Made by a program: the position numbers and the translations under genes. A DNA stretch of 64,000 bases from Myxococcales bacterium UBA1238 (lineage in GTDB: Bacteria; Myxococcota_A; Bradymonadia; UBA7976; UBA1532), in the NCBI GenBank assembly GCA_002309015.1, contig DBWM01000011.1, positions 16,586-80,585 of the forward strand, read 5' to 3'. Positions 54,927 through 63,498 of this stretch are shown piece after piece. The notes below the pieces were generated by a model, which was not told where the DNA came from, did not search any database, and worked only from the letters and a program-made list of their open reading frames with translations. The number at the start of each line of letters is the position of its first letter. Position 1 is the first letter of the stretch.

Positions 54927-56090
54927 TTGAAATTATTTACTTTGTTGGCTGCTTTGCTGATGCTGTCCTCGCATGTGTGGGCTTATCCGATGGGGGAGGC
55001 GGCGCGCTTTTTGGCAGGGATGGAGCTTAAGGAGGATTCGGCGGTGGCGTTGTCGAAGTCGCCGCTTTATGCGAGGCATAAGGAGCTGCTCGATCGCAGC
55101 TTTGCGCAATACATGACGAAGAATTTCGTGCCCGCGCGCGACTTTGCTTCGAAAGAGCTGAGCGATTTGGGGCACGAAGTCGTCTTTTATCCTTTTGGCG
55201 GCCCAGACATTTTAAATGCGTGCATCTTTTTGCCATCGGCCAAGACCTATATCCTGCTGGGGCTTGAAGACATCGGCGGATTGCCCGATTTGGCGGCGGA
55301 TAGCCCGGACTATGCCTTAAAAGGCCTGGAAGCCGTTCGCGGATCGCTGGTGCAGATTTTTGGGATGAACTTTTTCAGAGTTTTGTCCATGCGGCAGGAA
55401 GTGGGCAGCCATCCTTACGCGGGGGTTGCGGGCCTGATCATGATGTTCCTGAGCCGAACCGGTTATGAGGTCTTGTCGGCGCGCCGCATCGAGCTCAGTT
55501 CCAGCGGTGAGGTGATCGAGCCCACCAGCGAAAACCCTCGGGGGCTTGAGATTCAGTTCCGCATGCGCGGCGATTCACTCGTTAAAAATCTCTATTATTT
55601 CCGCGGGGATGTGTCGGATTCGGCTTTGGCAAAACGCGTGGGGCTGATCGCCTTTATCCGGAAGCAGACGGGCATGACGACGTTCTTAAAAGCCGCCTCT
55701 TATTTGATGTATGAACCTTATTTTGATGACATGCGCGCGCTGATTTTGAACGGAAGCGATGCGGTGATCGAAGACTTGTCGGGCATTCCCTATCACTATT
55801 TTGCGAGAAATGAGCGCTGGCAGGTTGCGCTTTATGGCCGCTACGACAAACCGATCGACGGTTTTAAGGATCGCTGCCAGCCCGATTTTGCGCGCGACGT
55901 GAGCCTTTTTGATCGGCCACCGCTCGATTTCTCGTTTGGGTACGAATACCGGACGGGTCAATCGCATATGCTGGTGGCGCGCAAGCGTGCAGGGGCTTAT
56001 GTGCCGCCGCCGGAGCTGGACGGTGTGGCCGATCACGGTGAGAAGACGCGTTGCAAGGGAAAGCGGGTGCAGATCGAGTTGCTTCCGTGA
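54927..56090 (+). CDS. Secreted protein of unknown function
   Basis: 387 residues from TTG at 54927, supported by GGGAG upstream and a following signal peptide (LKLFTLLAALLMLSSHVWA). No lipobox, so probably periplasmic or secreted. No recognised domain; the sequence has mixed strand/helix character and stretches such as YPFGGPDILNACIFLPS and FRVLSMRQEVGSHPYAG. Third gene of a likely operon with the large lipoprotein and the sulfotransferase. Confidence 0.7.
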   Translation: MKLFTLLAALLMLSSHVWAYPMGEAARFLAGMELKEDSAVALSKSPLYARHKELLDRSFAQYMTKNFVPARDFASKELSDLGHEVVFYPFGGPDILNACIFLPSAKTYILLGLEDIGGLPDLAADSPDYALKGLEAVRGSLVQIFGMNFFRVLSMRQEVGSHPYAGVAGLIMMFLSRTGYEVLSARRIELSSSGEVIEPTSENPRGLEIQFRMRGDSLVKNLYYFRGDVSDSALAKRVGLIAFIRKQTGMTTFLKAASYLMYEPYFDDMRALILNGSDAVIEDLSGIPYHYFARNERWQVALYGRYDKPIDGFKDRCQPDFARDVSLFDRPPLDFSFGYEYRTGQSHMLVARKRAGAYVPPPELDGVADHGEKTRCKGKRVQIELLP

Positions 56091-56120
56091 GCGAATGATG
56101 GGAGGAGCGGGCGGCAGATA

Positions 56121-56147
56121 AAAAAAGAGCGCTCGATGGAGCGCTCT
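56121..56147 (-). terminator. Terminator of the tRNA-Leu transcript
   Basis: AGAGCGCTC and GAGCGCTCT form a 9-bp perfect stem with a 4-base loop. On the minus strand it is followed by a run of six T. It lies between tRNA-Leu and the secreted-protein gene and may also end that plus-strand transcript. Confidence 0.85.
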
Positions 56148-56171
56148 CAAACATTCGCAAATGCGGTGAAG

Positions 56172-56255
56172 TGCCGGAGGTGGGAATCGAACCCACACAT
56201 CCTTTCGGATACTGGATTTTGAGTCCAGCGCGTCTACCTATTTCACCACTCCGGC
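56172..56255 (-). tRNA. tRNA-Leu (anticodon CAA)
   Basis: 84-base tRNA with acceptor GCCGGAG/CTCCGGC and discriminator A; anticodon stem CTGGA/TCCAG around CTCAAAA gives anticodon CAA. A long variable arm (TATCCGAAAGGATG) marks the type II class, as expected for Leu. The T arm is GTGGGTTCGATTCCCAC. CCA is not encoded. It lies 37 bases past the YgiQ stop, with its own promoter and terminator. Confidence 0.95.
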
Positions 56256-56267
56256 GAAGGTGCGGCG

Positions 56268-56296
56268 TTTATAGGCCTGCATCGTTTGGGAGTCAA
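56268..56296 (-). promoter_or_regulatory. Sigma-70 promoter of tRNA-Leu
   Basis: On the minus strand TTGACT (-35) and TATAAA (-10) are 17 bases apart, with the tRNA 5' end 12 bases after the -10. The -35 overlaps the stop codon of the upstream ygiQ-like gene. Confidence 0.75.
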
Positions 56297-58161
56297 CCTT
56301 TTTTATGAGGCAGATGGCCTTTTTTTCGGGGATCTCCTCCGCCTGGAGCTTTTTTCTTTAAGTTTTCGCGCATTGCGGATTCTGGCGGCACTAAACAATG
56401 GGGGCCGAATCCGATGAGATCGGCGCGTCCGGCTGCAATGAGGGCTTCGCGGGCGAGAGGTTGCTGTGCGGGATCCCAATAGAGGGCGAGGGCTTTTTGC
56501 ATGCGCTTTTCGCGGAGGCCTTTGGCCACATAGATGGGCTCCAGCGTATCGGGATCGAGGCCGGTGTAATACATGGCGGTGGCGCGGGTCATCGGCGTGG
56601 GGATGAAGTCCTGCACCTGGCGGGGGCGCAAATGGTGCGCTTTGAGCCACAACGCGAGTCTGACGGCGTCCTGCAGGCTGCAGCCGGGATGCGAGGTGAT
56701 AAAATAGGGCACGCAGAACTGATTTTTACCGCATTTGGCGCTCGCCTTTTCGAAGATTTCGCAAAAAGCTTCGTAGCGCTCCACGGGCGGCTTGCCCATC
56801 GCCGCGAGGGTTTGGGGCGCGATATGTTCGGGGGCGAGCGAAAGCTGTCCGCCCACATGGTGAGCCGCTAAATCCTCAATATACTTCGGATCTTCGGCGG
56901 CAAAGTCGTATCGAATGCCCGAGGCGATGAACGCGCGCTTGACCCCCGGATATTCGCGCACCTGCTTCATGAGTTCGCGGATTTCGTTGTGCGACGGATC
57001 CATGTTCCTGCAGCGCGTGGGGTAGAGGCAGGAGTGGCGTTTGCATCTCGTGGGGTCGGCTTTGCAGCGCTTGCAGTAAAGATCGGCCGAGGGCCCACCC
57101 AAATCGGTGATCACGCCGTCAAATCCGGGGCGCTTCTTTAACCGCTCGATTTCGTTCAGCACGCTTTTTAAAGATCGGCTCTGCACCTGCTTGCCCGCAT
57201 GCGCGGTGATGGCGCAGAACGAGCAGCCGCCGAAGCAGCCGCGCATTAAAGTGATCGAGTTCTTCACGGTTTCGAAGGCGGGGATCGATTCCTGGTAGCT
57301 CGGGTGCGGAAGGTAGCAGAAGGGGAGCGCGTAGACCTGATCCATCGAGAGATCGCCGCTGCCGTTGCCGTCGCCGTCGGCCAGTGGGGCTGCGGGGGCT
57401 TCGATCACCAGCGCGCGCTCGGCGTGCATCTGCACCAAATACTCGCCGTCATGCGGTCTCCAGCGGTGCAACTGCCCCGTCATGCGGGCAAACGCCGTTT
57501 TATCGTCGCGCACCTCCTCAAAACTGGGGAGCTTCTCGCCTTTTTCGGCGATCTCCGGGCTTTCTTTGCCGCCTGCAAGCCACGCGGTGCCGGGGATCCC
57601 GCGCAGGTTGTCGCCGGGGTTCTGTTTTAAGCGCGCAACGATCGCTTTGTAGGGCCGCTCCCCCATGCCGTAGGTGAGCAGGTCCGCTTTGGCGTCCACC
57701 AAAATCGACCGCCGCACGTTGTCCGACCAGTAATCGTAATGGGCGATGCGCCGCAAAGAGGCCTCGATGCCGCCGATGATGATCCTCGAGTCGGGATAGG
57801 CTTCGCGGCAGCGCTGGGCGTAGATGATCGTCGCGCGATCGGGGCGCATCCCCGTTTTTCCGCCGGGGGAATAGTGATCTTCCTTGCGATTTTGCTTTTG
57901 CGCGGTCAATCGATTGAGCATCGAATCCAGGTTTCCAGCGGTCACACCAAAGAAGAGGCGCGGGCGGCCAAAGCGTTTAAACGGCTCCGCTGAATGCCAG
58001 TCGGGTTGCGCGAGGATCGCGACGCGAAGCCCTAAAGACTCCAGGAATCGCCCGATCACGGCGGGTCCAAACGAAGGGTGATCGACGTAGGCGTCGCCCT
58101 GAACCAGGACCACATCTGCAGGTCCGCTGAGTTCGCTGGGATCGATCGGTAAAAAGCGCAT
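56293..58161 (-). CDS. YgiQ-family radical SAM protein
   Basis: 622 residues, normal for the family. Radical-SAM cluster CFGGCSFC (C309, C313, C316), preceded by TLMRG; N-terminal Rossmann-like B12-type region (DVVLVQGDAYVDHPSFG). Later stretches typical of YgiQ include GVKRAFIASGIRYD and VQDFIPTPMTRATAMYYTG. Reaction unknown. Its ATG follows the aminotransferase stop directly (TAAATG), so the two are translationally coupled. Confidence 0.9.
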   Translation of the reverse strand: MRFLPIDPSELSGPADVVLVQGDAYVDHPSFGPAVIGRFLESLGLRVAILAQPDWHSAEPFKRFGRPRLFFGVTAGNLDSMLNRLTAQKQNRKEDHYSPGGKTGMRPDRATIIYAQRCREAYPDSRIIIGGIEASLRRIAHYDYWSDNVRRSILVDAKADLLTYGMGERPYKAIVARLKQNPGDNLRGIPGTAWLAGGKESPEIAEKGEKLPSFEEVRDDKTAFARMTGQLHRWRPHDGEYLVQMHAERALVIEAPAAPLADGDGNGSGDLSMDQVYALPFCYLPHPSYQESIPAFETVKNSITLMRGCFGGCSFCAITAHAGKQVQSRSLKSVLNEIERLKKRPGFDGVITDLGGPSADLYCKRCKADPTRCKRHSCLYPTRCRNMDPSHNEIRELMKQVREYPGVKRAFIASGIRYDFAAEDPKYIEDLAAHHVGGQLSLAPEHIAPQTLAAMGKPPVERYEAFCEIFEKASAKCGKNQFCVPYFITSHPGCSLQDAVRLALWLKAHHLRPRQVQDFIPTPMTRATAMYYTGLDPDTLEPIYVAKGLREKRMQKALALYWDPAQQPLAREALIAAGRADLIGFGPHCLVPPESAMRENLKKKAPGGGDPRKKGHLPHKKG

Positions 58162-59361
58162 TTAAATCTCGGCTACTTTTCGAGTGATCAGGGTTTTGAG
58201 TTCCGCAACCGCGCGCGCAAAGAGATCGGGTTCGATGAGCAGGCTCACCACCGCAAACGCCTCGCGTTCAAAGTCGTAAAGCCAGCCGGGTTGCACCAGG
58301 ATCCCCAGATCCAAAAGCTGCGAAATCCATTGATCCTCGGACTGGATGCGAGGGAGCTCGATGACCGCAGTCCAGCCGCCTTCGGTGCGGCGAACGCTCG
58401 CGGCGGTTTGCTGAAGGTTTTCTTTTAAGACAGCCAGGTTCCTTGCGCAGCGTTCCGCGATCTCTTTGCGCACGACGTCGCCCTCTTTTAAGAAGCGAGG
58501 CAGGGCGAGCTGCACGGGGGTGCTGACCGAAAGATAGGTATCGGCGATCAATTCCAGGCGAGCGAGGGCTTCTTCCACGAGATCATCGGGGCCGCAGACG
58601 ACCGTCCAGCCGAGTTTCATTTGAGGCAGGCCCACCTGTTTGGAAAGGCCGCCGAGCACAAAGCAAAGGCATTTGGGATTCAGATCCAGCAGGCTTTCGA
58701 TGCGGTCTTCATCCTCTGCACCTTCCAGAGCATAGGGCGCAAAGACTTCATCGCAGATGATCGGCAGGCCCAGGGCTTCCAAATGCGCAAAATCATTTGC
58801 ATGCAAATAATGCCCCGTCGGGTTGTTGGGGCTGACCGCCAGGATCGCGCGGGTTTTGGGCCCCGGAATTAAGGTCCCCGAATCCACATACCAGGCGTCG
58901 TCGTAGGCCAAACGGTAGGATCTTAAGCTTAAGCCCTCGAGGCGGGCCAGATGTTCGAAGAGCGGGTAGCTCGGGCTTGGGGCCATCACGTCGTCGCCGC
59001 AGTTGCCGCCGTCGGAGAGCAGTTTGAACAGCCAGCTGTAGGCTTCGCTCGTGCTCGCAGAGAGGACGATCCGCCGCCAGTCGACTGCGCGCGCCGGTTT
59101 TTTGCCTGTAGCCGGTCTCGAGAGGCTTTCGGCCACCGCTTTTCGGGCTTCGATCGAGCCAAAGGGCGCGGGGTTGTAGCGCAGATCGTCTTTGGTCGAG
59201 AGCGCGGTGAGCATCGGTTCCGGATAAGAGAGGCCCACCCGCGTGGGGTTGCTGACGCTCAGGTCGGCCCAAATCTGCCCCGACCGCCGCATTTCGGTGA
59301 TCTTTTGGCTGAGCTGGTTCTGCTGGTGATCAAAGTCGCTTCTTCGCGAAAAAAGGCTCAT
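58162..59361 (-). CDS. Class I/II aminotransferase (PLP)
   Basis: 399 residues from the ATG at 59361 (MSLFSRRSDFDHQ); the frame is open 86 codons upstream without coding character. PLP lysine is Lys241 (GGLSKQVGLPQMKLGW), with SPNNPTG (Asn180) and CDEVF (Asp204). Domain order and length fit fold-type I enzymes. Substrate not predictable. Coupled to the YgiQ gene. Confidence 0.9.
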   Translation of the reverse strand: MSLFSRRSDFDHQQNQLSQKITEMRRSGQIWADLSVSNPTRVGLSYPEPMLTALSTKDDLRYNPAPFGSIEARKAVAESLSRPATGKKPARAVDWRRIVLSASTSEAYSWLFKLLSDGGNCGDDVMAPSPSYPLFEHLARLEGLSLRSYRLAYDDAWYVDSGTLIPGPKTRAILAVSPNNPTGHYLHANDFAHLEALGLPIICDEVFAPYALEGAEDEDRIESLLDLNPKCLCFVLGGLSKQVGLPQMKLGWTVVCGPDDLVEEALARLELIADTYLSVSTPVQLALPRFLKEGDVVRKEIAERCARNLAVLKENLQQTAASVRRTEGGWTAVIELPRIQSEDQWISQLLDLGILVQPGWLYDFEREAFAVVSLLIEPDLFARAVAELKTLITRKVAEI

Positions 59362-59649
59362 CGTTCGCTCTCGTTTGGGCCGTCTCCCCGGGCGGCAGTT
59401 TTTCGGGCAGTCTATGGCGTTTTTGCGGGGCTTTTTCAATGGATTGGGGGCCTGCGCGGGCTTTTTGGGGGGCAGATTTCGGGTGAGAATTGCGGGCCTT
59501 TGGGCGATCCGCCACTTTGGGCGCCAAAGGATCGCCTGATTTTTGGGCCCGATCCCTGCGGCGGCGGCCCGCTTTGATGCGTGACCTTCGATGCAGGCTG
59601 TGGCAAACTTGCGGCGCATTTTGGCAAAGGGGTCGTGTGAGGAATCGTC

Positions 59650-60678
59650 ATGAAGTTACCAGGTCGAAACGAGCCTTGCTGGTGTGGCAGCGGTAAAAAA
59701 TACAAGCAATGTCATCTCGATTCGGATGCGCGCGGAGAAACGGCGCCACCCGCGTTGCTGGCAGAGCAGGAAGAAGAGAGCAGGCGGGCTGCAAATCGCA
59801 TCATGCCGGGCCGGATTTCTCCCGAGCGTCCAGTGCCGCCAGAGATCGTTCGCCCGCCTTACGTGGGGGGAACAAGGCCCAAAGGTCGAAGCTGTTTAAA
59901 GCGTCCTGAAGAGATTCCGGCGATGCGGGCTGCCTGTGCAGCTGCGCGGAAAGTATTGGATGCGGTCGTGCTTGCAGCCAAAGCGGGGGTGACGACCGAC
60001 GAGCTCGATCGGGTGGCTCACGAAGAAACGATCAAATTGGGCGCCTATCCGAGCTGCCTCAAATATTGCGGTTACCCGAAGTCCATCTGCACGTCGCTGA
60101 ACGAAGTCATCTGTCACGGGATCCCCGACGATCGTCCCTTGAAGGACGGCGATATTTTGAACTGCGACATGACCGTTTACCTGAACGGCTACCACGGCGA
60201 CTGCAACGAGACCATTTTTATCGGCAAGCCCGACGCCGAATCCCTAAAGCTCGTCCGCTGCGCCTATGACTGCATGATGGCAGGCATCGAGGCCGTCCGC
60301 CCCGGCAGAAACTTCAACGTCATCGGCTCGGCCATCGAGGCGCGCGCCGAAAAGGATCACTTCAGCGTGGTCCGCGACTACACCGGCCACGGGATCGGCG
60401 CCGATTTCCACATGTCGCCCGCCGTCTTCCATTATTTCGATCGCTACAGCCGCGCGATCATCGAGGAAGGGATGACCTTCACCGTGGAACCGATGATCAA
60501 CGTCGGCACCTGGCGCTGCAAGATCTGGAACGATCAATGGACCACCGTCACCGCCGACTTAAAGCGCTCCGCCCAATTTGAGCACACCATCTTAGTGACC
60601 AAAAACGGCGCCGAAATTTTAACGGGCAGCGACCAGACGCCGTATTTCAAGAAGCAATTGAAAGAGTGGGGCCTGTAA
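59650..60678 (+). CDS. map: Methionine aminopeptidase with SEC-C motif, copy 1
   Basis: 342 residues. The N-terminus MKLPGRNEPCWCGSGKKYKQ is a SEC-C zinc motif, linked to the type I catalytic domain. The metal ligands appear in LNCDMTVYLNGYHGDCNET, GHGIGADFH, VEPMI and FEHTILV. It removes the initiator Met from new proteins; the SEC-C motif probably docks it to the ribosome. Tandem duplicate of 61547-62578, about 93% identical by eye, with upstream matching sequence (GATGCAGGCTGTGGCAAACT) also duplicated. Confidence 0.93.
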   Translation: MKLPGRNEPCWCGSGKKYKQCHLDSDARGETAPPALLAEQEEESRRAANRIMPGRISPERPVPPEIVRPPYVGGTRPKGRSCLKRPEEIPAMRAACAAARKVLDAVVLAAKAGVTTDELDRVAHEETIKLGAYPSCLKYCGYPKSICTSLNEVICHGIPDDRPLKDGDILNCDMTVYLNGYHGDCNETIFIGKPDAESLKLVRCAYDCMMAGIEAVRPGRNFNVIGSAIEARAEKDHFSVVRDYTGHGIGADFHMSPAVFHYFDRYSRAIIEEGMTFTVEPMINVGTWRCKIWNDQWTTVTADLKRSAQFEHTILVTKNGAEILTGSDQTPYFKKQLKEWGL

Positions 60679-60939
60679 TTTTTTGGGACGCTCTGCTTCT
60701 GTTCAGAAAACTTCCTTTCTTTTTTCTTCTTTAATCAGGGAAATTCTTTTTAGAGGGTCTTTTGGGGTCGAGAGGTTTGGCTGAATTTTGAGGATGATCG
60801 AGCAATTTTTGGAGATCATCCTCGGATTTTTGCTGATCTTTCTGGTTTTGATTGGAGATCCTTTTGGGGGAATACTCAAGGATCTCTTGTTTTCGATGGA
60901 CCATTTTCACTTCATAAGGACTTATCTAGGGCGATAAAA

Positions 60940-60968
60940 GAAACCCCTCGTTCCGAACGAGCGGTTTC
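60940..60968 (-). terminator. Strong hairpin, terminator-like on minus strand
   Basis: GAAACC-C-CTCGTT and AACGAG-C-GGTTTC pair over 12 bp with one C/C mismatch and a three-base loop. On the minus strand the 3' arm leads into TTTCTTTTAT. No gene is clearly upstream on that strand. Confidence 0.5.
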
Positions 60969-61310
60969 TCCATCTCACTGCACCCTCAGCTCTTCCGCCG
61001 TACGGCCGGGGGCGGCCTGGACTTTGAGGATGGCAGAAAGATCCTGTGCCGTCCCCTGGACCCGAGGGAGATCTCTTTTGGAGGGAGCCTGAGGATCGGA
61101 GATCCGGAGAGGGTCCCAGGTCTTCCTCGCTCCGCTCGTCAGAGGCAGGGCCCCTACGGGAGCTTTCCATGGCAGGGGGGGTGAACTTCGGGGATCATTG
61201 AGTATTTTGAACAGATGGGATATTGAAATTAAGCGATCCATTGAAATCAACTCTCGATGGAAAATGAGTTGAGCAAGATCATGGACTCTCAAGTACACAG
61301 TAAGCGGAAA

Positions 61311-61385
61311 GCTGTCCCCACCGGGGAAGGTGTCACGGCGAAGCCGGGAGGGAAGGGGACTCCCAACTCAGGTGAGGCCTCGATG
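61311..61385 (+). repeat. Intergenic hairpin element, copy 1
   Basis: GTCCCC (61314-61319) and GGGGAC (61355-61360) form an outer stem; the inner hairpin is CACGGC-GAA-GCCGGG with one mismatch. It is followed by GGTGAGGCCTCGATG (61371-61385), which is also 3' of copy 2 (62847-62861). Confidence 0.6.
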
Positions 61386-61546
61386 ACTGAGGGTTACAAC
61401 TCGATCCATCGTAAAAATCGTACCCTAATCCAGCTTTACAACCTTCCTTCCTGACGATGCGCGCCCTGATTTGAGGCGTGAACTTCGATGCAGGCTGTGG
61501 CAAACTGAAGGTCCTCTTGAGCAAAAATGTTGTGTGAGGAGTCGTC

Positions 61547-62578
61547 ATGAAATTACCCGGTCGAAACGAGCCTTGTTGGTGTGGGAGCGGTAAAAAATAC
61601 AAGCAATGCCATCTCGATTCGGATGCGCGCGGAGAGACGGCGCCGCCTGCGTTGCTCGCGGAGCAGGCTGAAGAGAGCAGGCGGGCTGCAAACCGCATCA
61701 TGCCAGGCCGGATTTCACCCGAGCGTCCAGTGCCGCAAGCGATCGTCCGCCCGTCTTATGTGGGGGGAGGCCGCCCCAAACGGAAAAGTTGTCTGAAACG
61801 CCCTGAAGAGATTCCGGCGATGCGGAAAGCCTGTGAGGCGGCGCGGAAAGTCTTGGATGCGGTCGTTCTTGCAGCCAAAGTGGGGGTGACGACCGACGAG
61901 CTCGATCGGGTGGCGCACGAGGAAACTTTAAAGTTGGGCGCCTATCCGAGCTGCCTCAAATATTGCGGTTACCCGAAGTCCATCTGCACGTCGCTGAACG
62001 AAGTCATCTGTCACGGGATCCCCGACGATCGCCCCCTGAAGGACGGCGATATTTTAAACTGCGACATGACCGTTTACTTAAATGGCTACCACGGCGACTG
62101 CAACGAGACCCTTTTTATTGGAAAGCCCGACGAAGAATCCTTAAAACTCGTCCGCTGCGCCTATGACTGCATGATGGCGGGCATCGAGGCCGTCCGCCCC
62201 GGCAGAAACTTCAACGTCATCGGGGCAGCCATCGAGGCGCGCGCCGAGAAGGATCACTTCAGCGTGGTCCGCGATTACACCGGCCACGGGATCGGCGCTG
62301 ATTTTCACATGCTGCCCGACGTCTACCATTTTTTCGATCGCTACAGCCGCGCGATCATCGAGGAAGGGATGACGTTCACCGTGGAGCCGATGATCAACGC
62401 CGGCACCTGGAAATGCAAGATCTGGAACGACAACTGGACCACCGTCACCGCCGACTTAAAGCGCTCCGCTCAGTTTGAGCACACCATCTTAGTGACCAAA
62501 AACGGCGCCGAAATTTTAACGGGCAGCGATCAGACGCCGTATTTCAAGAAGCAGCTCCAGGAATGGGGGATCAAGTAA
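61547..62578 (+). CDS. map: Methionine aminopeptidase with SEC-C motif, copy 2
   Basis: 343 residues, all catalytic ligands and the SEC-C cysteines kept. It differs from copy 1 at roughly 22-25 positions, many conservative and clustered around residues 60-80 and 255-265 (LPDVYHFF for SPAVFHYF). It keeps the same leader sequence before the ATG. Both copies look functional, so this is a retained gene duplication. Confidence 0.92.
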   Translation: MKLPGRNEPCWCGSGKKYKQCHLDSDARGETAPPALLAEQAEESRRAANRIMPGRISPERPVPQAIVRPSYVGGGRPKRKSCLKRPEEIPAMRKACEAARKVLDAVVLAAKVGVTTDELDRVAHEETLKLGAYPSCLKYCGYPKSICTSLNEVICHGIPDDRPLKDGDILNCDMTVYLNGYHGDCNETLFIGKPDEESLKLVRCAYDCMMAGIEAVRPGRNFNVIGAAIEARAEKDHFSVVRDYTGHGIGADFHMLPDVYHFFDRYSRAIIEEGMTFTVEPMINAGTWKCKIWNDNWTTVTADLKRSAQFEHTILVTKNGAEILTGSDQTPYFKKQLQEWGIK

Positions 62579-62789
62579 CCCCCATTCCCCCCCTCTCCGC
62601 TCTGGAGCATGATCTCTCTTTCTGAAAACATCCGCGGTTGTTCCTTATATATCCATAAAATTTCACAATCAGTTTTCCTTATCAAATGAGGTGATCTGCT
62701 TGAAATAAAGAATGATCTACAAATTTGTAAGGAATCTGAACGCCTCGATTAGGAAGTCATCTTTCTAAATAAAGAGGATCTGAAAAGTC

Positions 62790-62861
62790 GTCCCCGTAGG
62801 TGTTGGTGCCACGGCGAAGCCGTGACGGAAGGGGAGTCTGCATGCGGGTGAGGCCTCGATG
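62790..62861 (+). repeat. Intergenic hairpin element, copy 2
   Basis: Outer TCCCC/GGGGA, inner perfect stem CACGGC-GAA-GCCGTG, and the 3' tail GGTGAGGCCTCGATG shared with copy 1. Confidence 0.6.
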
Positions 62862-62917
62862 GGGGAGGATTGCGGCGAGATCTTCGTTCAAATTCGAAGC
62901 CTGCCTTTGATTTACAA

Positions 62918-62963
62918 GTCCCCTTCCGGCCGCTGCGCGGCCACCTTCCCCGGGGGGGACGGC
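62918..62963 (-). repeat. Intergenic hairpin element, copy 3 (inverted)
   Basis: On the minus strand GTCCCC, CCGGGGAAGGTG, then the inner perfect stem GGCCGC-GCA-GCGGCC, then GGAAGGGGAC. The left arm is nearly identical to copy 1, but the inner stem differs at several paired positions that still pair. Confidence 0.6.
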
Positions 62964-63223
62964 TTTACCATCTCTTTCATTTAGATGATCCTGACCTGAT
63001 CGTAGCTCATGAAATAAAATCTCGAAACATCTTCCAGAGATCCCCCAATCATCCAAAGATGCCGCGAGACATCCCCCAAAGATCTCCCATCGGCGCAGCG
63101 AATTCAGAGGATCCCCCAGCTTAAACCGATCCTGCGCCCCAGGAATCCAGACGCAGTTTTGTGGGGGAGCTGAAAGCTCACCTGCAAAACTGCATCTCCC
63201 GTCTCTCACGATGCCCCGGGAGG

Positions 63224-63259
63224 AAAAAAAGGCAGGCATCGGCGCTCTTCGCCGATGCC
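63224..63259 (-). terminator. Rho-independent terminator on minus strand
   Basis: GGCATCGGCG and CGCCGATGCC form a perfect 10-bp stem with a 5-base loop; on the minus strand TGCC and seven T follow. It probably ends the transcript of the partial gene at the right edge. Confidence 0.8.
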
Positions 63260-63283
63260 GTGTAGTTGTCCTTTGGGGAGGTC

Positions 63284-63303
63284 CGGAGGGCGCGAGCCCT
63301 CCG
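63284..63303. other. GNRA-capped hairpin
   Basis: CGGAGGGC-GCGA-GCCCTCCG is a perfect 8-bp stem with a GNRA tetraloop when read on the plus strand. Lies between the terminator and the next hairpin; it may be part of a structured RNA. Confidence 0.5.
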
Positions 63304-63330
63304 CCGTCAGGGGAAGAGGGAAGAGTGCAG

Positions 63331-63377
63331 AGAGGGTGAGAAACCCCCGCCCCGGAAGCGGGGGTGTCTCATCCTCT
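63331..63377. other. Long hairpin
   Basis: AGAGGGTGAG pairs with CTCATCCTCT (one G/T wobble), then a 3-base internal loop, then CCCCCGC with GCGGGGG around a 7-base loop: 17 pairs in all. Only three T follow on the plus strand. Confidence 0.5.
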
Positions 63378-63498
63378 TTGCAAAAGAAATCTTGGTTTTC
63401 AAGAATAAGCAGCGAGAGGAAAAGGATCTTCTATCTTAAAACATCAACTCATCAAAGAGTTCAATCGATCTAAAACACCCCATCCCAAAAGATCCATT

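Larger units (their letters stand above)
60679..61546. other. 868-bp intergenic region between the two aminopeptidase genes
   Basis: It holds the hairpin at 60940-60968, a GC-rich stretch with the REP-like string CTCGCTCCGCTCGTC (about 61127-61141), hairpin element copy 1 (61311-61385), and from about 61475 the duplicated leader of the second aminopeptidase. A 107-codon frame on the minus strand (60975-61298) looks non-coding. Confidence 0.6.
62579..63498. other. 920-bp intergenic region with several hairpin elements
   Basis: It begins with AT-rich sequence (62600-62760) in which I see nothing. Then follow hairpin element copies 2 and 3, a minus-strand terminator, and two further hairpins. 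I see no supportable gene. Confidence 0.6.

Noticed and set aside
60975..61298. 107-codon minus-strand frame just upstream of a terminator-like hairpin
   Set aside because: It runs through GC-rich repeat-like DNA, with no ribosome-binding site or recognisable domain. The hairpin position is suggestive, but the evidence is too thin to call a gene.
62757..63239. 160-codon minus-strand frame
   Set aside because: It passes through hairpin elements and a terminator; composition is non-coding.
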